DNA of 64,000 nt from Streptomyces sp. WMMC500 (GCF_027497195.1 NZ_CP114905.1:7666001-7730000); one strand, 5' to 3'; positions 1 through 8,200 are shown, numbered from the stretch's first letter. Made by a program: numbers and translations. The notes: generated by a model not told the origin, from the sequence alone.

Positions 1-2
1 GG

Positions 3-530
3 CGCACCCTCGACGCGCTCGCCTCGCCCCGCTACCTGGAGCTGCTGAACCGGCTGGCGGCGCTGACCGACGCTCCGCCGCTGCGCCCCAAGGCCGCCGG
101 GAAGCCCAAGAAGGTACTGGTCAAGGCCCTCCTCAAGGAGTACGACCGGCTCGCCGAACGCATGGACCGCGCGCTGCAGATGCCCCCCGGGCCCGAACGC
201 GACGCCGCGATCCACCACGCCCGCAAGACCGCCAAGCGACTCCGGTACGCCGCGGAGACCGCCGATCCGGCCCTGGGCAAGCCCGCGCAGCGGCTCCGCA
301 AGCGCGCCAAGGCCGTCCAGCAGGTGAGCGGCGACCAGCACGACAGCGTCGTGGCCCGCGAAGCCCTGCTCCGCATGGCGGTCTCCGCGCACGCGGCGGG
401 CGAGACCGCCTTCACCTGGGGGCTGCTGTACGGGGAGGAGCGGGCCACGGCCGGCGCACGGGAGAGGCAGCTCCCCGAGGCGTGGGCCCGGGTGCACCCG
501 GCGGCTCGGCGCAAGGCCCTGCGCGGCTGA
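3..530 (+). CDS. CHAD domain protein, C-terminal part
   Basis: The reading frame is open from the left edge, so the gene starts outside the window; 175 residues are visible. The sequence is helical and full of Arg, Lys and His, with the conserved pattern of a CHAD domain: a helix reading HHARKTAKRLRYAAE (about residues 73-87 of the visible part) followed by a second basic helix. CHAD domains bind polyphosphate, and some are fused to a CYTH domain; no CYTH part is visible here. The stop codon lies inside the 7-bp direct repeat that borders the IS block downstream, so the insertion sits exactly at the gene end and the natural C-terminus may have been altered slightly. Family assignment is firm; the cellular role is inferred from the family. 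Confidence 0.85.
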   Translation, partial: RTLDALASPRYLELLNRLAALTDAPPLRPKAAGKPKKVLVKALLKEYDRLAERMDRALQMPPGPERDAAIHHARKTAKRLRYAAETADPALGKPAQRLRKRAKAVQQVSGDQHDSVVAREALLRMAVSAHAAGETAFTWGLLYGEERATAGARERQLPEAWARVHPAARRKALRG

Positions 531-532
531 GC

Positions 533-551
533 TTGTTCTTTAACCTTTGCC
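533..551 (+). repeat. Left terminal inverted repeat
   Basis: This 19-bp sequence starts TTGTTCTTTAACC and is matched at 16 of 19 positions by the complement of 2500-2518. It starts two bases after the CHAD stop codon. Confidence 0.5.
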
Positions 552-557
552 GCCTTT

Positions 558-1040
558 GTGTCGGTTGCGTTCGGGGTCCACAAAGCCCGAAATATCACGA
601 ACGCCCTGCCGAAGTCCGCGCAGCCGGGCGCGACGAAGGCCGTGCAGGAGATCTACAACGCCGAGGACCGCACGCACGCCGAGAAGGCCATCGAGGCGTT
701 CGCGAAAACCGACGGCACGAAGTGGCCCAAGGCTGCCGCGAAAATCACCGACGACCGGGACGAGCTGCTCGCGTTCTACGACTTCCCGGCCGAGCACTGG
801 GTCCACTTGCGGACCACGAACCCCATCGAGTCCACATTCTCCACGGTCAAGCTGCGGACCAAGGTCACTCGCGGGGCCGGCAGCCCGGCCGCCGCCCTCG
901 CCATGGCATTCAAGCTGGTCGAGTCCGCCCAGGAACGCTGGCGCGCGATCACCGGCGCCTCCCTCGTCGCCGTGGTCCGCTCCGGGGCCACGTTCGAGAA
1001 AGGCTTCCTGGTCGAGCGCGACGAGACCGTCGCAGCCTGA
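558..1040 (+). pseudogene. IS256-family (Mutator type) transposase remnant
   Basis: This 160-residue frame matches only the C-terminal part of an IS256/Mutator transposase. It carries the conserved helix VHKARNITNALPKS near its start, then the segment HLRTTNPIES, which contains the C-terminal part of the catalytic core including its glutamate. Full transposases of this family are about 400 residues, so the N-terminal DNA-binding part and the first two catalytic aspartates are missing. Recognisable homology begins near base 574; the GTG at 558 is only the first in-frame start. It is presumably inactive. It lies inside the repeat-bounded block and shows that an IS256-type element once inserted at the end of the CHAD gene. 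Confidence 0.85.
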
Positions 1041-1055
1041 TCACACGTCACCGAA

Positions 1056-1072
1056 CCACACCGATTGACAAT
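1056..1072 (+). repeat. IS-end-like motif CCACA-N4-TTGACAAT, copy 1
   Basis: This motif lies 16 bases after the transposase remnant. The same pattern (CCACA, four variable bases, TTGACAAT) recurs at 2421-2437 near the right end of the block. It also forms part of a small hairpin (CCGATT/AATCGG). It may be a relic of an IS right end; this is inference. Confidence 0.3.
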
Positions 1073-1275
1073 CGGCTCTCGCCGCCAGCCTTCTTGACTC
1101 CCGGCTCCTCCAACGCGGGACATAATCGCCTATGTGGAATCGGCCACGCTCGCGTTCAGCGGCTTCACCAGATCCAGCGCCTGGCCGTCGCCGATCGCGG
1201 CCACCTGGTGAATACCTGCCCAATTAGCTAGGTTGCCCTCACCTCGTCCGTTTCTCACAGCCGGGAGTGGCAGCC

Positions 1276-2220
1276 GTGCGGCAACAGCACATGACCTTCC
1301 AGGCGATCGAGGTCGGCGACGGCGGCGACGGGCGGTGGGCCGCCTACGCCCGGGCCCTGTGGCAGGAGATGGAGGGCCTGCTGACCGAGGAGGGCCGGAC
1401 TTCCCAGGGCGCGGACCGTGTTCGGGCGCTGTTCCGTGCACACATGCCGGAACTGGTCCCGGTGCTGGACCGCCTGGCCGGCCAACTCGACCGGCCCGAG
1501 GCGGACGTCTTCCTCACCCACGCGGCACTGCGGCCGTTCTCCCCATCCTGCACCCAGATCGGCCAGAGCGGCACTCTGCTGCGCAACTATGACCTACGGC
1601 CCGATCAGTGCGAGGGCACCATCGTCTCCTCCTGCCTCCTGCGCCCCGTGATCGGGATGCAGGACATGCTGTGGGGCTTGCAGGACGGGATGAACGACGC
1701 CGGTCTCGCGGTCTCGCTCACCTGGGGCGGACGTTCCGTCTACGGACGCGGCTTCGCCATTCTCATCGTGGTGCGCTACCTGCTGGAGACGTGCGACACC
1801 GTCGATGAGGCGGTCGGCAGGCTGCGGTCCCTGCCGGTCGCCGTCCCACAGAACCTCACCCTTGTCGATCCCGCGAAGGCGGTGACGGTGTTCGTGGGGC
1901 CGGACATGTCGCCGACGATGGCGCCGGATGCCTGCGCCGCCAATCACCAGCACCTGCCGGTGACCGACGAGCAGGAGCGGGCCTTGCAGACGCAGGAGCG
2001 GCTGCGCGCCATTCGCGCCGCCGGCGCAAACGTGGCGGCGATGCAGAAGCCGCCGCTGTATCGATCCGTCGACGAGCAGGGGTCGAGAACCCTCTACACA
2101 GCCCGCTACCGGCCCGTCGAGGGCCGTGTGACGTACTACTGGCCCGGTGAGTCCTGGCAGCAGTCCTTCGGTGACTTCGTACCCGGAGCCCGCACCGTGA
2201 CCTTGGGCCAGGCCAGTTGA
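1276..2220 (+). CDS. C45-type autoproteolytic acyltransferase/hydrolase
   Basis: The 314-residue product resembles the C45 (acyl-coenzyme A:6-aminopenicillanic acid acyltransferase-like) branch of Ntn hydrolases. The diagnostic features are a buried cysteine in PSCTQIG (Cys92), the expected nucleophile freed by self-cleavage, followed 11 residues later by the RNYDL strand, and then QDGMNDAGLAVSLTWGG, which matches the family core. The roughly 91 residues before Cys92 would be the small subunit. GTG 1276 is preferred because GGGAG lies 8 bases upstream; GTG 1267 and ATG 1291 are alternatives. No signal peptide is evident. Members cleave or transfer acyl amides; the substrate cannot be predicted. 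The gene lies within the repeat-bounded IS block and has no operon partner. Confidence 0.75.
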   Translation: MRQQHMTFQAIEVGDGGDGRWAAYARALWQEMEGLLTEEGRTSQGADRVRALFRAHMPELVPVLDRLAGQLDRPEADVFLTHAALRPFSPSCTQIGQSGTLLRNYDLRPDQCEGTIVSSCLLRPVIGMQDMLWGLQDGMNDAGLAVSLTWGGRSVYGRGFAILIVVRYLLETCDTVDEAVGRLRSLPVAVPQNLTLVDPAKAVTVFVGPDMSPTMAPDACAANHQHLPVTDEQERALQTQERLRAIRAAGANVAAMQKPPLYRSVDEQGSRTLYTARYRPVEGRVTYYWPGESWQQSFGDFVPGARTVTLGQAS

Positions 2221-2420
2221 AAGGCTTTCCCGACTCCAGCTCACCCCTGCACGAAGATCTTGCAGGATCGTGACGTCACCCGCCGCCGACAGCCCCTCCC
2301 TCGGCCGGCCCTGCCACAGCCGCACGGTTGACCGGCAGTTACTCGGCACCGCTCCACAGATCGCACGAGCGCCCCGCCCGATACACCCGACAAGGCGTCT
2401 CTCGCCACGTGGTCACCAGT

Positions 2421-2437
2421 CCACAGGTCTTGACAAT
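2421..2437 (+). repeat. IS-end-like motif CCACA-N4-TTGACAAT, copy 2
   Basis: Second copy of the motif found just behind the transposase remnant at 1056-1072, identical at the 13 fixed positions and in the same orientation. It sits about 60 bases before the right inverted repeat. Confidence 0.3.
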
Positions 2438-2499
2438 TGCTCCCGCGGGCATCTCCCCAGGTCAGAATCCAAACAGCCGCCCAAGGGGCGCCACTCAGG

Positions 2500-2518
2500 G
2501 CCAGAGGTTGAAGAACAA
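2500..2518 (-). repeat. Right terminal inverted repeat
   Basis: Read inward on the minus strand it starts TTGTTCTTCAACC and matches the left repeat at 16 of 19 positions. It is followed outward by GCTGAGC (2519-2525), the direct repeat also found at 526-532. Confidence 0.5.
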
Positions 2519-2833
2519 GCTGAGCGACGCCAACCTCGAGAAAGCTCGGGGGTGACCGGGACGGGTACCTACCGGGTACGCGCATCGACGAAGACCCCGA
2601 CCGCGAACCGTCCCCGATTCCCAGCCCGACGACGTAACGCCACAGCCCGCGATCAGCGGCCGACTCCGGAGCCCGGGAGAAGGCCGGGCCGAAAAGCGCG
2701 CGACGGCGTTCCGAGTCGGCCGCTGCCAAGCGCTTCCACCTCCTCCAACCGCTCGGCGTCCCACGGTGGTCTCGTCAGCTTCGGGTCCCGGGTACGCGCG
2801 TTCAGGTGACGTCGGTCCCGAAGCGGAGCGGGT

Positions 2834-4129
2834 CTAGTCGTTGCGGCCGTAGAAGAGCCGCCCGCCCGCCGTGTCCACCAGGTACAGCACGTCCTGCCCG
2901 CTCGCGTTGCGGCGGACCGCGAGGCGGTCGACCGGCAGGCCGGGGGCGACGGTCGCGGCGGTCCATGCGCCGCCCGACTCGGTGGCGACGAACGCGTGGT
3001 CGGCGCCGGACTCGGTGACGTAGTAGACGCGCTTGCCCTCGTCCGCGTCCCAGGTGATGCCGAGCGCCGCGCGGGTCCCGGATCCGCCGTGCACCATCTG
3101 GCGGGCCCATGCGGTGCCTTGGGGGTAGGCGTAGCGGACCTGGAAGGTGCCCCCGTCTGTCGGCCGGTAGCGGTACGCGACCCTGGGCGCCGCGCCGTTG
3201 AGGGCGAGCTTCGCGCTCTGCACGGCCGGCCCGGTGTAGGTGTTGTCGCTGCTGTAGACCTCGCCGGCGCCGAGGGGCTGGAGCACGTCGGCGGTGGCGG
3301 GGGAGACGGGCGCGGCGACGGCGGCGCCCCGGGAGTCGGTGAACGCGCCGGTGGCCGGGGCGTACTTCAGGTACGACAGCTCGTGCCGGAACGCCGAGGA
3401 CGGGAAGCGGCTCCACTGGAAGAGCAGGTGTACGTTCCCGGCCGTGTCGAACTGCAGGTCGTCCGGGTAGACGGCGCGGTCCGCTGCGCCGGCGAAGACC
3501 GCGGCCCTGCTCCACCGCGACTCGGCGTCGTGCCACCGGTAGAGCCTGCCTGTGCGGCGGTCCGCCTCGTCGATCCGGGCGATCAGCCACACGTCGCCGT
3601 CGGGGGCCGTGGCCACCACCGGATACGTGACTCCGGCGCCCTGGTCGGGCAGGTCGGCGGAGTGGTCGACGGGGGCGGAGCCGGTGGTGTCCGAGCGGAA
3701 GTACCGCCAGGGGTTGTTGTGCATCGAGGCGAAGACGTGGAACCTGCCGCTGCCGTCCCGGGCGATCGACGGCTGGTTGTGGCCGAGGTCGTCCGTGAAC
3801 TCGGCCTGTGCGCCGCCCCGCATGACCGGGATGCGGGTCCATTGCCCCGCCGGGTCGCGGCGGGCGATCGCGACCCGGTGTGTGCCCGCGGAGGAGCCCG
3901 GCTCGTCGAAGGCGAAGTAGGTGTACTCGCCGGCGCCGCGGTAGGTGGCGACCGGCGTCCACCAGGCGGCCTGGTTGGAGGAGTCCATCGGATACGGCAC
4001 CAGGACCGGGGCGGTGGGGGCTGCGGGGGCGGCCTGCGGCCGGGCGGCGGGGCCGAGGAGCGCGGCGGCCGGGGCGAGCGCGGCGGCAGTCAGCAGGCGC
4101 CGTCGACCCATGATGAATGAGGCATTCAT
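2834..4129 (-). CDS. Secreted BNR-repeat (BNR_4 type) protein
   Basis: The 431-residue product starts with a twin-arginine-like signal (GRRRLL followed by a hydrophobic Ala/Leu stretch, cleavage probably near residue 34), so it is probably exported by Tat. The mature part is a beta-propeller-like series of repeats: NQPSIARDGSGRFHVF, YPVVATAPDGDVWLIA and YPDDLQFDTAGNVHLLF. This spacing fits the BNR-4 repeat family, which includes polysaccharide lyases and other carbohydrate-active proteins. Catalytic residues cannot be assigned from sequence alone. Two starts are possible (4129, or ATG 4111 directly before GRRR). It stands alone, convergent with the IS block, so it is likely part of the accessory region. 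A role in polysaccharide recognition or degradation is inferred. Confidence 0.75.
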   Translation of the reverse strand: MNASFIMGRRRLLTAAALAPAAALLGPAARPQAAPAAPTAPVLVPYPMDSSNQAAWWTPVATYRGAGEYTYFAFDEPGSSAGTHRVAIARRDPAGQWTRIPVMRGGAQAEFTDDLGHNQPSIARDGSGRFHVFASMHNNPWRYFRSDTTGSAPVDHSADLPDQGAGVTYPVVATAPDGDVWLIARIDEADRRTGRLYRWHDAESRWSRAAVFAGAADRAVYPDDLQFDTAGNVHLLFQWSRFPSSAFRHELSYLKYAPATGAFTDSRGAAVAAPVSPATADVLQPLGAGEVYSSDNTYTGPAVQSAKLALNGAAPRVAYRYRPTDGGTFQVRYAYPQGTAWARQMVHGGSGTRAALGITWDADEGKRVYYVTESGADHAFVATESGGAWTAATVAPGLPVDRLAVRRNASGQDVLYLVDTAGGRLFYGRND

Positions 4130-4554
4130 ATTGTGGGAGGATCACGCACAGAGCGGATGCCGTCAAGAGTAGGGCCCGGGGGAAGTAAGCCGCCGACCCG
4201 CCGCCCTGGCGCCGCCGGGCGTACAGCTCGCCGCCACGACGGCCGTCCATCGGATCACCACAGGAGAAACGGGGCTCGTCGGCGCCGTGAAGCCGGCCGC
4301 CGGTGAACCGCGTCCACGCTCTCAGCCCGCTGTCAGCCCGCCTTCTCGAAGCGGAACGAGCACCGCGCGGACACGCGCCGGGCGAGCCGGGCACGGCACC
4401 GCAGGGCAGGCACACCACGGGACACGCGCGAGCGGGACCCGGCGGGCTGCCCGCCCGTCGGTGTCAACCGGAACGGGGAATCCCCGCGCGGTGCCTGCCG
4501 GTCCGATAAGGAGGGGGCACGGCCCACCTCGACGACCCGCGGAGGATCGATGCG
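4130..4554. other. Intergenic region between divergent genes
   Basis: About 425 bases upstream of both the BNR gene (minus strand) and the small frameshifted gene (plus strand). It should contain both promoters, but no clear -35/-10 pair was recognised. A GGAGG ribosome binding site at 4541-4545 belongs to the start at 4555. Confidence 0.5.
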
Positions 4555-4913
4555 ATGCGGCGGGCGGGTGACCTGACACGGGCCTACCTCTCCCAGGGCC
4601 GCGCCCGGGTCGCATCCTGCCTCACGGGCCTGGACGCCGACCGGCTCGAACACGTCATGTGTTGGCCGGGGGCCTCGATCACGACAAGCGCTTCGGCGAA
4701 CTCGGGGAACCGTCCCTGACGGTACGCCAGATCCGCGCGGTGGCCGGCCTGGCACCGGTTGAGACCGAACTCGCTGTGACGACCGCCCTGCACCGCATCA
4801 CCACAGGAGACAGGGGCTTCCCCCAGGCCCTGGAAGCCCTGGAGATGCGGGACCGCATCCACGCCCTCGCGATCTGGACCGCGGTCATGCTGCAGCGCTA
4901 CTTCTCGCCGTGA
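4555..4913 (+). pseudogene. Small unknown protein split by a frameshift
   Basis: Two overlapping frames together read like one protein of about 119 residues. The first starts at ATG 4555, 9 bases after GGAGG, and reads MRRAGDLTRAYLSQGRA... to LEHVM, but then runs out of frame to a stop at 4717-4719. The second frame continues from about 4659 (VLAGGLDHDKRFGELG...) to 4913. High-GC third positions switch frame at 4656-4661, and adding one G would restore HVM-VLAGGLD, so a one-base deletion is the simplest reading. A sequencing error, or translational coupling through the ATGTG overlap, is also possible. I do not recognise the family. It ends 40 bases before the NACHT gene and probably shares its transcript. 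Confidence 0.55.
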
Positions 4914-4953
4914 ACGCCGGTGCCCGTGGGGTGGTGGCGGGGAGGATACCGGT

Positions 4954-7242
4954 ATGGCAGGTGGGGTGTTCCTCGGTGCGGGCAGCGGGCGGCGCCGGCT
5001 GGTGGTCGGCACGTACGTCATGCTCACCGCCTGCGGACTCGCGGCCATGGGCTGGGGTCTGCATCGCGGCACCGATGTGGCGACCGTCAGCAACGTGGCG
5101 GGCATCGTGAGTTCGCTCCTGGGCATGCTGGGGGTGCTGGCGGTCTGGGCGCGCCGCCCGGCGGTGGACGCCGCCGTCATCGGTGCCGCCGCCGACAACC
5201 TCGCGCTGGTGGTGCTGGCTCAGCACCGGGGGCGCCGCGAGCAGTTGCTCGGCGCGGAGTACCGGGCGATCGACGTCACCTTCCGGTACGTACCGGAGCC
5301 GGGCCGCAACGCCGAACACGCGGATGAACGGGGCAGCTTCACCGCCGTCGGCGCGTACTACACACAGCTTCAGCCCCGCCGGCTGGTGATCACCGGGGAG
5401 CCCGGGGCGGGCAAGACGCTGCTGGCAGTGGAGCTGGTGGTGCAGTTGCTCGAGGAGCGCCCGAGCGGCGGCGCGGTGCCCTTGGTGTTCTCGCTGCCGG
5501 CGTGGGACACCGACAAGCCGCTGACCGACTGGCTGGCCGCAGAGGTCGCGCTCTCCTACGGCCTGCCGCTGACGCTGGCCCGGGCGCTGGTCGAGCACGA
5601 CCGCATCGTCCCGGTGCTGGACGGCCTGGACGAGATGGACGCCGCCGGCCGGCTGCCCGAGCGCGCGGAGGCGGCGCTCGGGCAGCTCAACCGGTACCAC
5701 CGCGACCTCGTGCTGACCTGCCGGATCGGCCAGTACGCCGCGCTGCGGGGCAGGCGGCGCCGGTTGTGGGACTGTGCCGTGGTCGACCTCGACGTCGTCT
5801 CGGCGGCGCAGGTCCACGACTATCTGTCCGGCCGCTCCCCCGACCGTGAGCGCTGGCGGGCGGTCCTGGAAGACATCCGGCAGCGCGGCGACGGCGCGCT
5901 GGCCGTCACGCTCACCACTCCCTGGCTGCTGGCGCTGGCGTCGTCGGTGGCGCTGGCCGAGGAGAGCCCGGCGATATTGGAGCGGTTCGTCGGCGTCGCC
6001 GCGGAGCCCACCGGCGCCCGGGAGCTCCAGCAGACGCTGGTGCGGCAGTGCATCCCGGCGCTGACGGCGCTGCATCCCTCCACCACCGGGCGGCCCGCGG
6101 CCGCTCCGGGCCCCGCGGTCCCCGGCTCCGGTCCCGCTGTCTCCGGTGGCCTTGCCGGCCGCGGCCGCAGGGCCGGCCGCCGCTACGACAGCGCGGCCGT
6201 GGAGTCCTGGTGCGCGCATCTGGCTCGCTTCTTGCGGGACACCGGCGGGCGCAGCCTGGCGGGCCGGGTCATGTCCGGCACCGACATGGTCCCCCACTAC
6301 CTCTGGCCCATCTCCGGATTGCGCGCGCCGCGGTTGGTCACCGCGGCGGTGACGGTGGCGCTGTGGGTCCCCCTGCTGGTCACCGGGAGCTTGTTGGTGG
6401 CACGCCAGGGCCACTTCCCGCATCCGGGGACCGCCGGAGTGCTGCTGGTCTGCACCGTTCCGGTGCTCTCCGTCTGGGGCGCGCTGAGCCACTGGCTGGT
6501 GCCCCGGCGGATCTTCTTCGACCGGCTGCTGACCCCGGGCGGCGCGCTCCGCTTCGGCCTGGGCCTCTTCCTGGGGTGCGTGCTCGGTCTGAACGCCGCC
6601 CTGGCGTTCGCGCCGGGTTTCGGGCTGCTGTTCTGCGCCGGCTTCTGCGGCGTGTTCGCCCTCGGCCTGGCCACGGCCGTGCGCTGGGACATCCACCTGC
6701 CGGCCGCGCTGGTCGGCGCCGGGCTCAGCGCGATCGGGCTGTGCGCCGCCGCGGGCGCCGTCAGCACGCAGCTCGGCGTCTCCGGCGCACTGGTCAGCGG
6801 GCTCGGCACCGGCTGCGTGGCGCTGTACGTCGCGGTCAAGGCCGGTGTGGCCGGCGCCCGCCGGTACGGCGGGGGGCTACCCGACGTCGCGGCCGAGGCG
6901 TTCTCCCCGCACGCCGCGCTGCGCTACGACATCGCCGCAGGTCTTATCGCCGGCACGGTCACGGCGACGGTGGCGTTCTTCGTCGGCTGGCAGGCCGCAT
7001 GGGTGGCCGCCCCGCCGCCACTGGCCGCCGTGCTGGCGCTGACCGCCTTCTTGGCCGCGGGCCCAGGCTTCGTATCCGAAACCTCGCGCCGCTACCTGGC
7101 CATGCTGCTGACCACCCGCGGGCGGCTGCCCTGGCGGCTCGGACGCTTCCTCGCCTGGGCCCACGCCGCGGGCATCCTGCGCACCGCTTCGACCGCGTAC
7201 CAGTTCCGCCATCATCAACTCCAGCAGTGGCTGGCACGCTGA
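4954..7242 (+). CDS. Membrane-anchored NACHT-domain NTPase
   Basis: The 762-residue protein has two N-terminal membrane segments (about residues 16-35 and 47-66), then a cytoplasmic NACHT module with Walker A GEPGAGKT (148-155) and Walker B VPVLDGLDEMD (219-229). A Pro/Gly/Ala linker (about 376-405) leads to a second half with six or seven hydrophobic segments (about 460-715), ending in the YQFRHHQLQQWL tail typical of actinobacterial NACHT proteins. NACHT proteins are STAND-class switches that use nucleotide state to control signalling; bacterial members include antiphage proteins. The ligand and effector are not evident: there is no nuclease or protease domain, and the polytopic membrane part may itself be the output. 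The small frameshifted gene lies directly upstream in the same direction. Confidence 0.85.
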   Translation: MAGGVFLGAGSGRRRLVVGTYVMLTACGLAAMGWGLHRGTDVATVSNVAGIVSSLLGMLGVLAVWARRPAVDAAVIGAAADNLALVVLAQHRGRREQLLGAEYRAIDVTFRYVPEPGRNAEHADERGSFTAVGAYYTQLQPRRLVITGEPGAGKTLLAVELVVQLLEERPSGGAVPLVFSLPAWDTDKPLTDWLAAEVALSYGLPLTLARALVEHDRIVPVLDGLDEMDAAGRLPERAEAALGQLNRYHRDLVLTCRIGQYAALRGRRRRLWDCAVVDLDVVSAAQVHDYLSGRSPDRERWRAVLEDIRQRGDGALAVTLTTPWLLALASSVALAEESPAILERFVGVAAEPTGARELQQTLVRQCIPALTALHPSTTGRPAAAPGPAVPGSGPAVSGGLAGRGRRAGRRYDSAAVESWCAHLARFLRDTGGRSLAGRVMSGTDMVPHYLWPISGLRAPRLVTAAVTVALWVPLLVTGSLLVARQGHFPHPGTAGVLLVCTVPVLSVWGALSHWLVPRRIFFDRLLTPGGALRFGLGLFLGCVLGLNAALAFAPGFGLLFCAGFCGVFALGLATAVRWDIHLPAALVGAGLSAIGLCAAAGAVSTQLGVSGALVSGLGTGCVALYVAVKAGVAGARRYGGGLPDVAAEAFSPHAALRYDIAAGLIAGTVTATVAFFVGWQAAWVAAPPPLAAVLALTAFLAAGPGFVSETSRRYLAMLLTTRGRLPWRLGRFLAWAHAAGILRTASTAYQFRHHQLQQWLAR

Positions 7243-7582
7243 ACAGGCGGGGGTAGGGCCGGGCACGATCACCTCCTTGCGCGGGGCCCGGCCGGCCTGC
7301 GGGCCCGGGGCGATGCCGTGCAGCGTCTTCGGCGCCTGATCAGGGGAGTCGCCGCGGCGCCACAAGCGCAGCATGCTCACACCTCCGCGCGCCTGTTGCT
7401 CGCGCTTGGCGGCCTCGGACACGAACTGAACGCCGCGGGTGCGCCCCGCCGGCGACCTGGGCGCGGTGGGCCGGAGGGGTGGCCGGCCAGGTGGTGGGGT
7501 ACGGGGGCCGGTGCGGCGATGAGTTTCGCGCCCCGCGCGAGTCACGATCAGTGGAGGCAGAAACGCCACGGAAGGACTCGCC
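7243..7582. other. Gene-free stretch
   Basis: About 340 bases between two plus-strand genes. It contains a sequence resembling a ribosome binding site on the minus strand (AAGGAGGTGATC, near 7268-7279), but no convincing minus-strand gene follows. The promoter of the TIGR03086-type gene is expected near 7500-7575 but was not resolved. Confidence 0.5.
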
Positions 7583-8200
7583 ATGACCAACGCAAGCCCC
7601 GACGTACCGGCCGCCCACCCGGACCTCGGCCCGCAGACCGCAGTCGTCGCCCGGCTCGCCGCCGGTGTCCCTGAGGACCGGCTGGAGGACCCCACGCCGT
7701 GCGAGGGCATGGCCGTACGCCACCTGCTGGGCCACCTGGTCGGCCTCACGGCCGCGTTCCGCGACGCGGGCCGCAAGGACCTCGGCCCCACCACCGGCAC
7801 CGACCCGAGCTCCGCACCGCGCCCCGACATCGGCCCCGGCTGGCGCGAGGAGCTGGCGCGACAACTGCCCGAGCTCGCCCAGGCGTGGCACGACCCGGCG
7901 GCCTGGGAGGGCGACACCCAGGCCGGCGGCGTCACGTTCCCGGCCGCGGAGGCCGGCCGGGTCGCCCTCAACGAGCTGGTCCTGCACGGCTGGGACCTCG
8001 CCCGCGCCACCGGCCGACGTTACGAGCCGGACGAGGAAGCACTGCGTGTCTCGTACGAGCTCGGGCTGGCCACGCCCGACGGGCCCGCGCGAGAGGGGAT
8101 GTTCGGGCCGATCGTCGCGGTGCCGCAGGACGCACCGCTGCTGGACCAGGTGGTGGGGCTCAGCGGACGCGACCCCGGCTGGACACCGCCCGGACACTGA
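7583..8200 (+). CDS. TIGR03086 family (DinB/maleylpyruvate isomerase-like) protein
   Basis: The 205-residue protein matches the actinobacterial TIGR03086 family, related to mycothiol-dependent maleylpyruvate isomerases. The fold is a DinB-type four-helix bundle. Visible signatures are PTPCEGMAVRHLLGHLVG (about residues 34-51), with the first histidine of the metal site, and NELVLHGWDLARATG (about 132-146), with the second helix carrying a glutamate/histidine pair. Many members bind a divalent metal and use mycothiol as thiol cofactor. The mycothiol ligase gene mshC lies about 14 kb downstream, so the cofactor should be available. The exact reaction is unknown. Confidence 0.8.
   Translation: MTNASPDVPAAHPDLGPQTAVVARLAAGVPEDRLEDPTPCEGMAVRHLLGHLVGLTAAFRDAGRKDLGPTTGTDPSSAPRPDIGPGWREELARQLPELAQAWHDPAAWEGDTQAGGVTFPAAEAGRVALNELVLHGWDLARATGRRYEPDEEALRVSYELGLATPDGPAREGMFGPIVAVPQDAPLLDQVVGLSGRDPGWTPPGH

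Larger units (their letters stand above)
526..2525. mobile_element. Putative IS/transposon block with terminal repeats
   Basis: The 7-bp sequence GCTGAGC occurs in direct orientation at 526-532 and 2519-2525. Just inside are imperfect inverted repeats, TTGTTCTTTAACCTTTGCC at 533-551 and its counterpart reading inward from 2518 (16 of 19 positions match). This is the layout of an insertion with a target-site duplication. The block contains a 5'-truncated IS256-type transposase and an intact C45-type hydrolase gene. Because GCTNAGC is itself nearly palindromic, the outer 7 bp could instead be part of a 26-bp inverted repeat (22 of 26 match). The repeats are seen directly; that they once formed a single mobile unit is inference. 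Confidence 0.5.
2221..2833. other. Gene-free stretch between hydrolase and BNR gene
   Basis: About 600 bases without a convincing gene; the frames here lack recognisable protein families. It contains a second CCACA-N4-TTGACAAT motif (2421-2437), the right inverted repeat (2500-2518) and the direct repeat (2519-2525). No strong terminator hairpin with a T-run was seen between the convergent genes. Confidence 0.6.

Noticed and set aside
2270..2809. 179-residue open frame after the hydrolase gene
   Set aside because: Composition is Arg/Pro/Ser-rich without any family signature, no ribosome binding site was seen, and it spans the right inverted repeat.
7243..7300. Minus-strand gene starting behind AAGGAGGTGATC
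   Set aside because: The sequence resembles a ribosome binding site, but the following minus-strand frame is the shadow of the NACHT gene and has no recognisable protein family.
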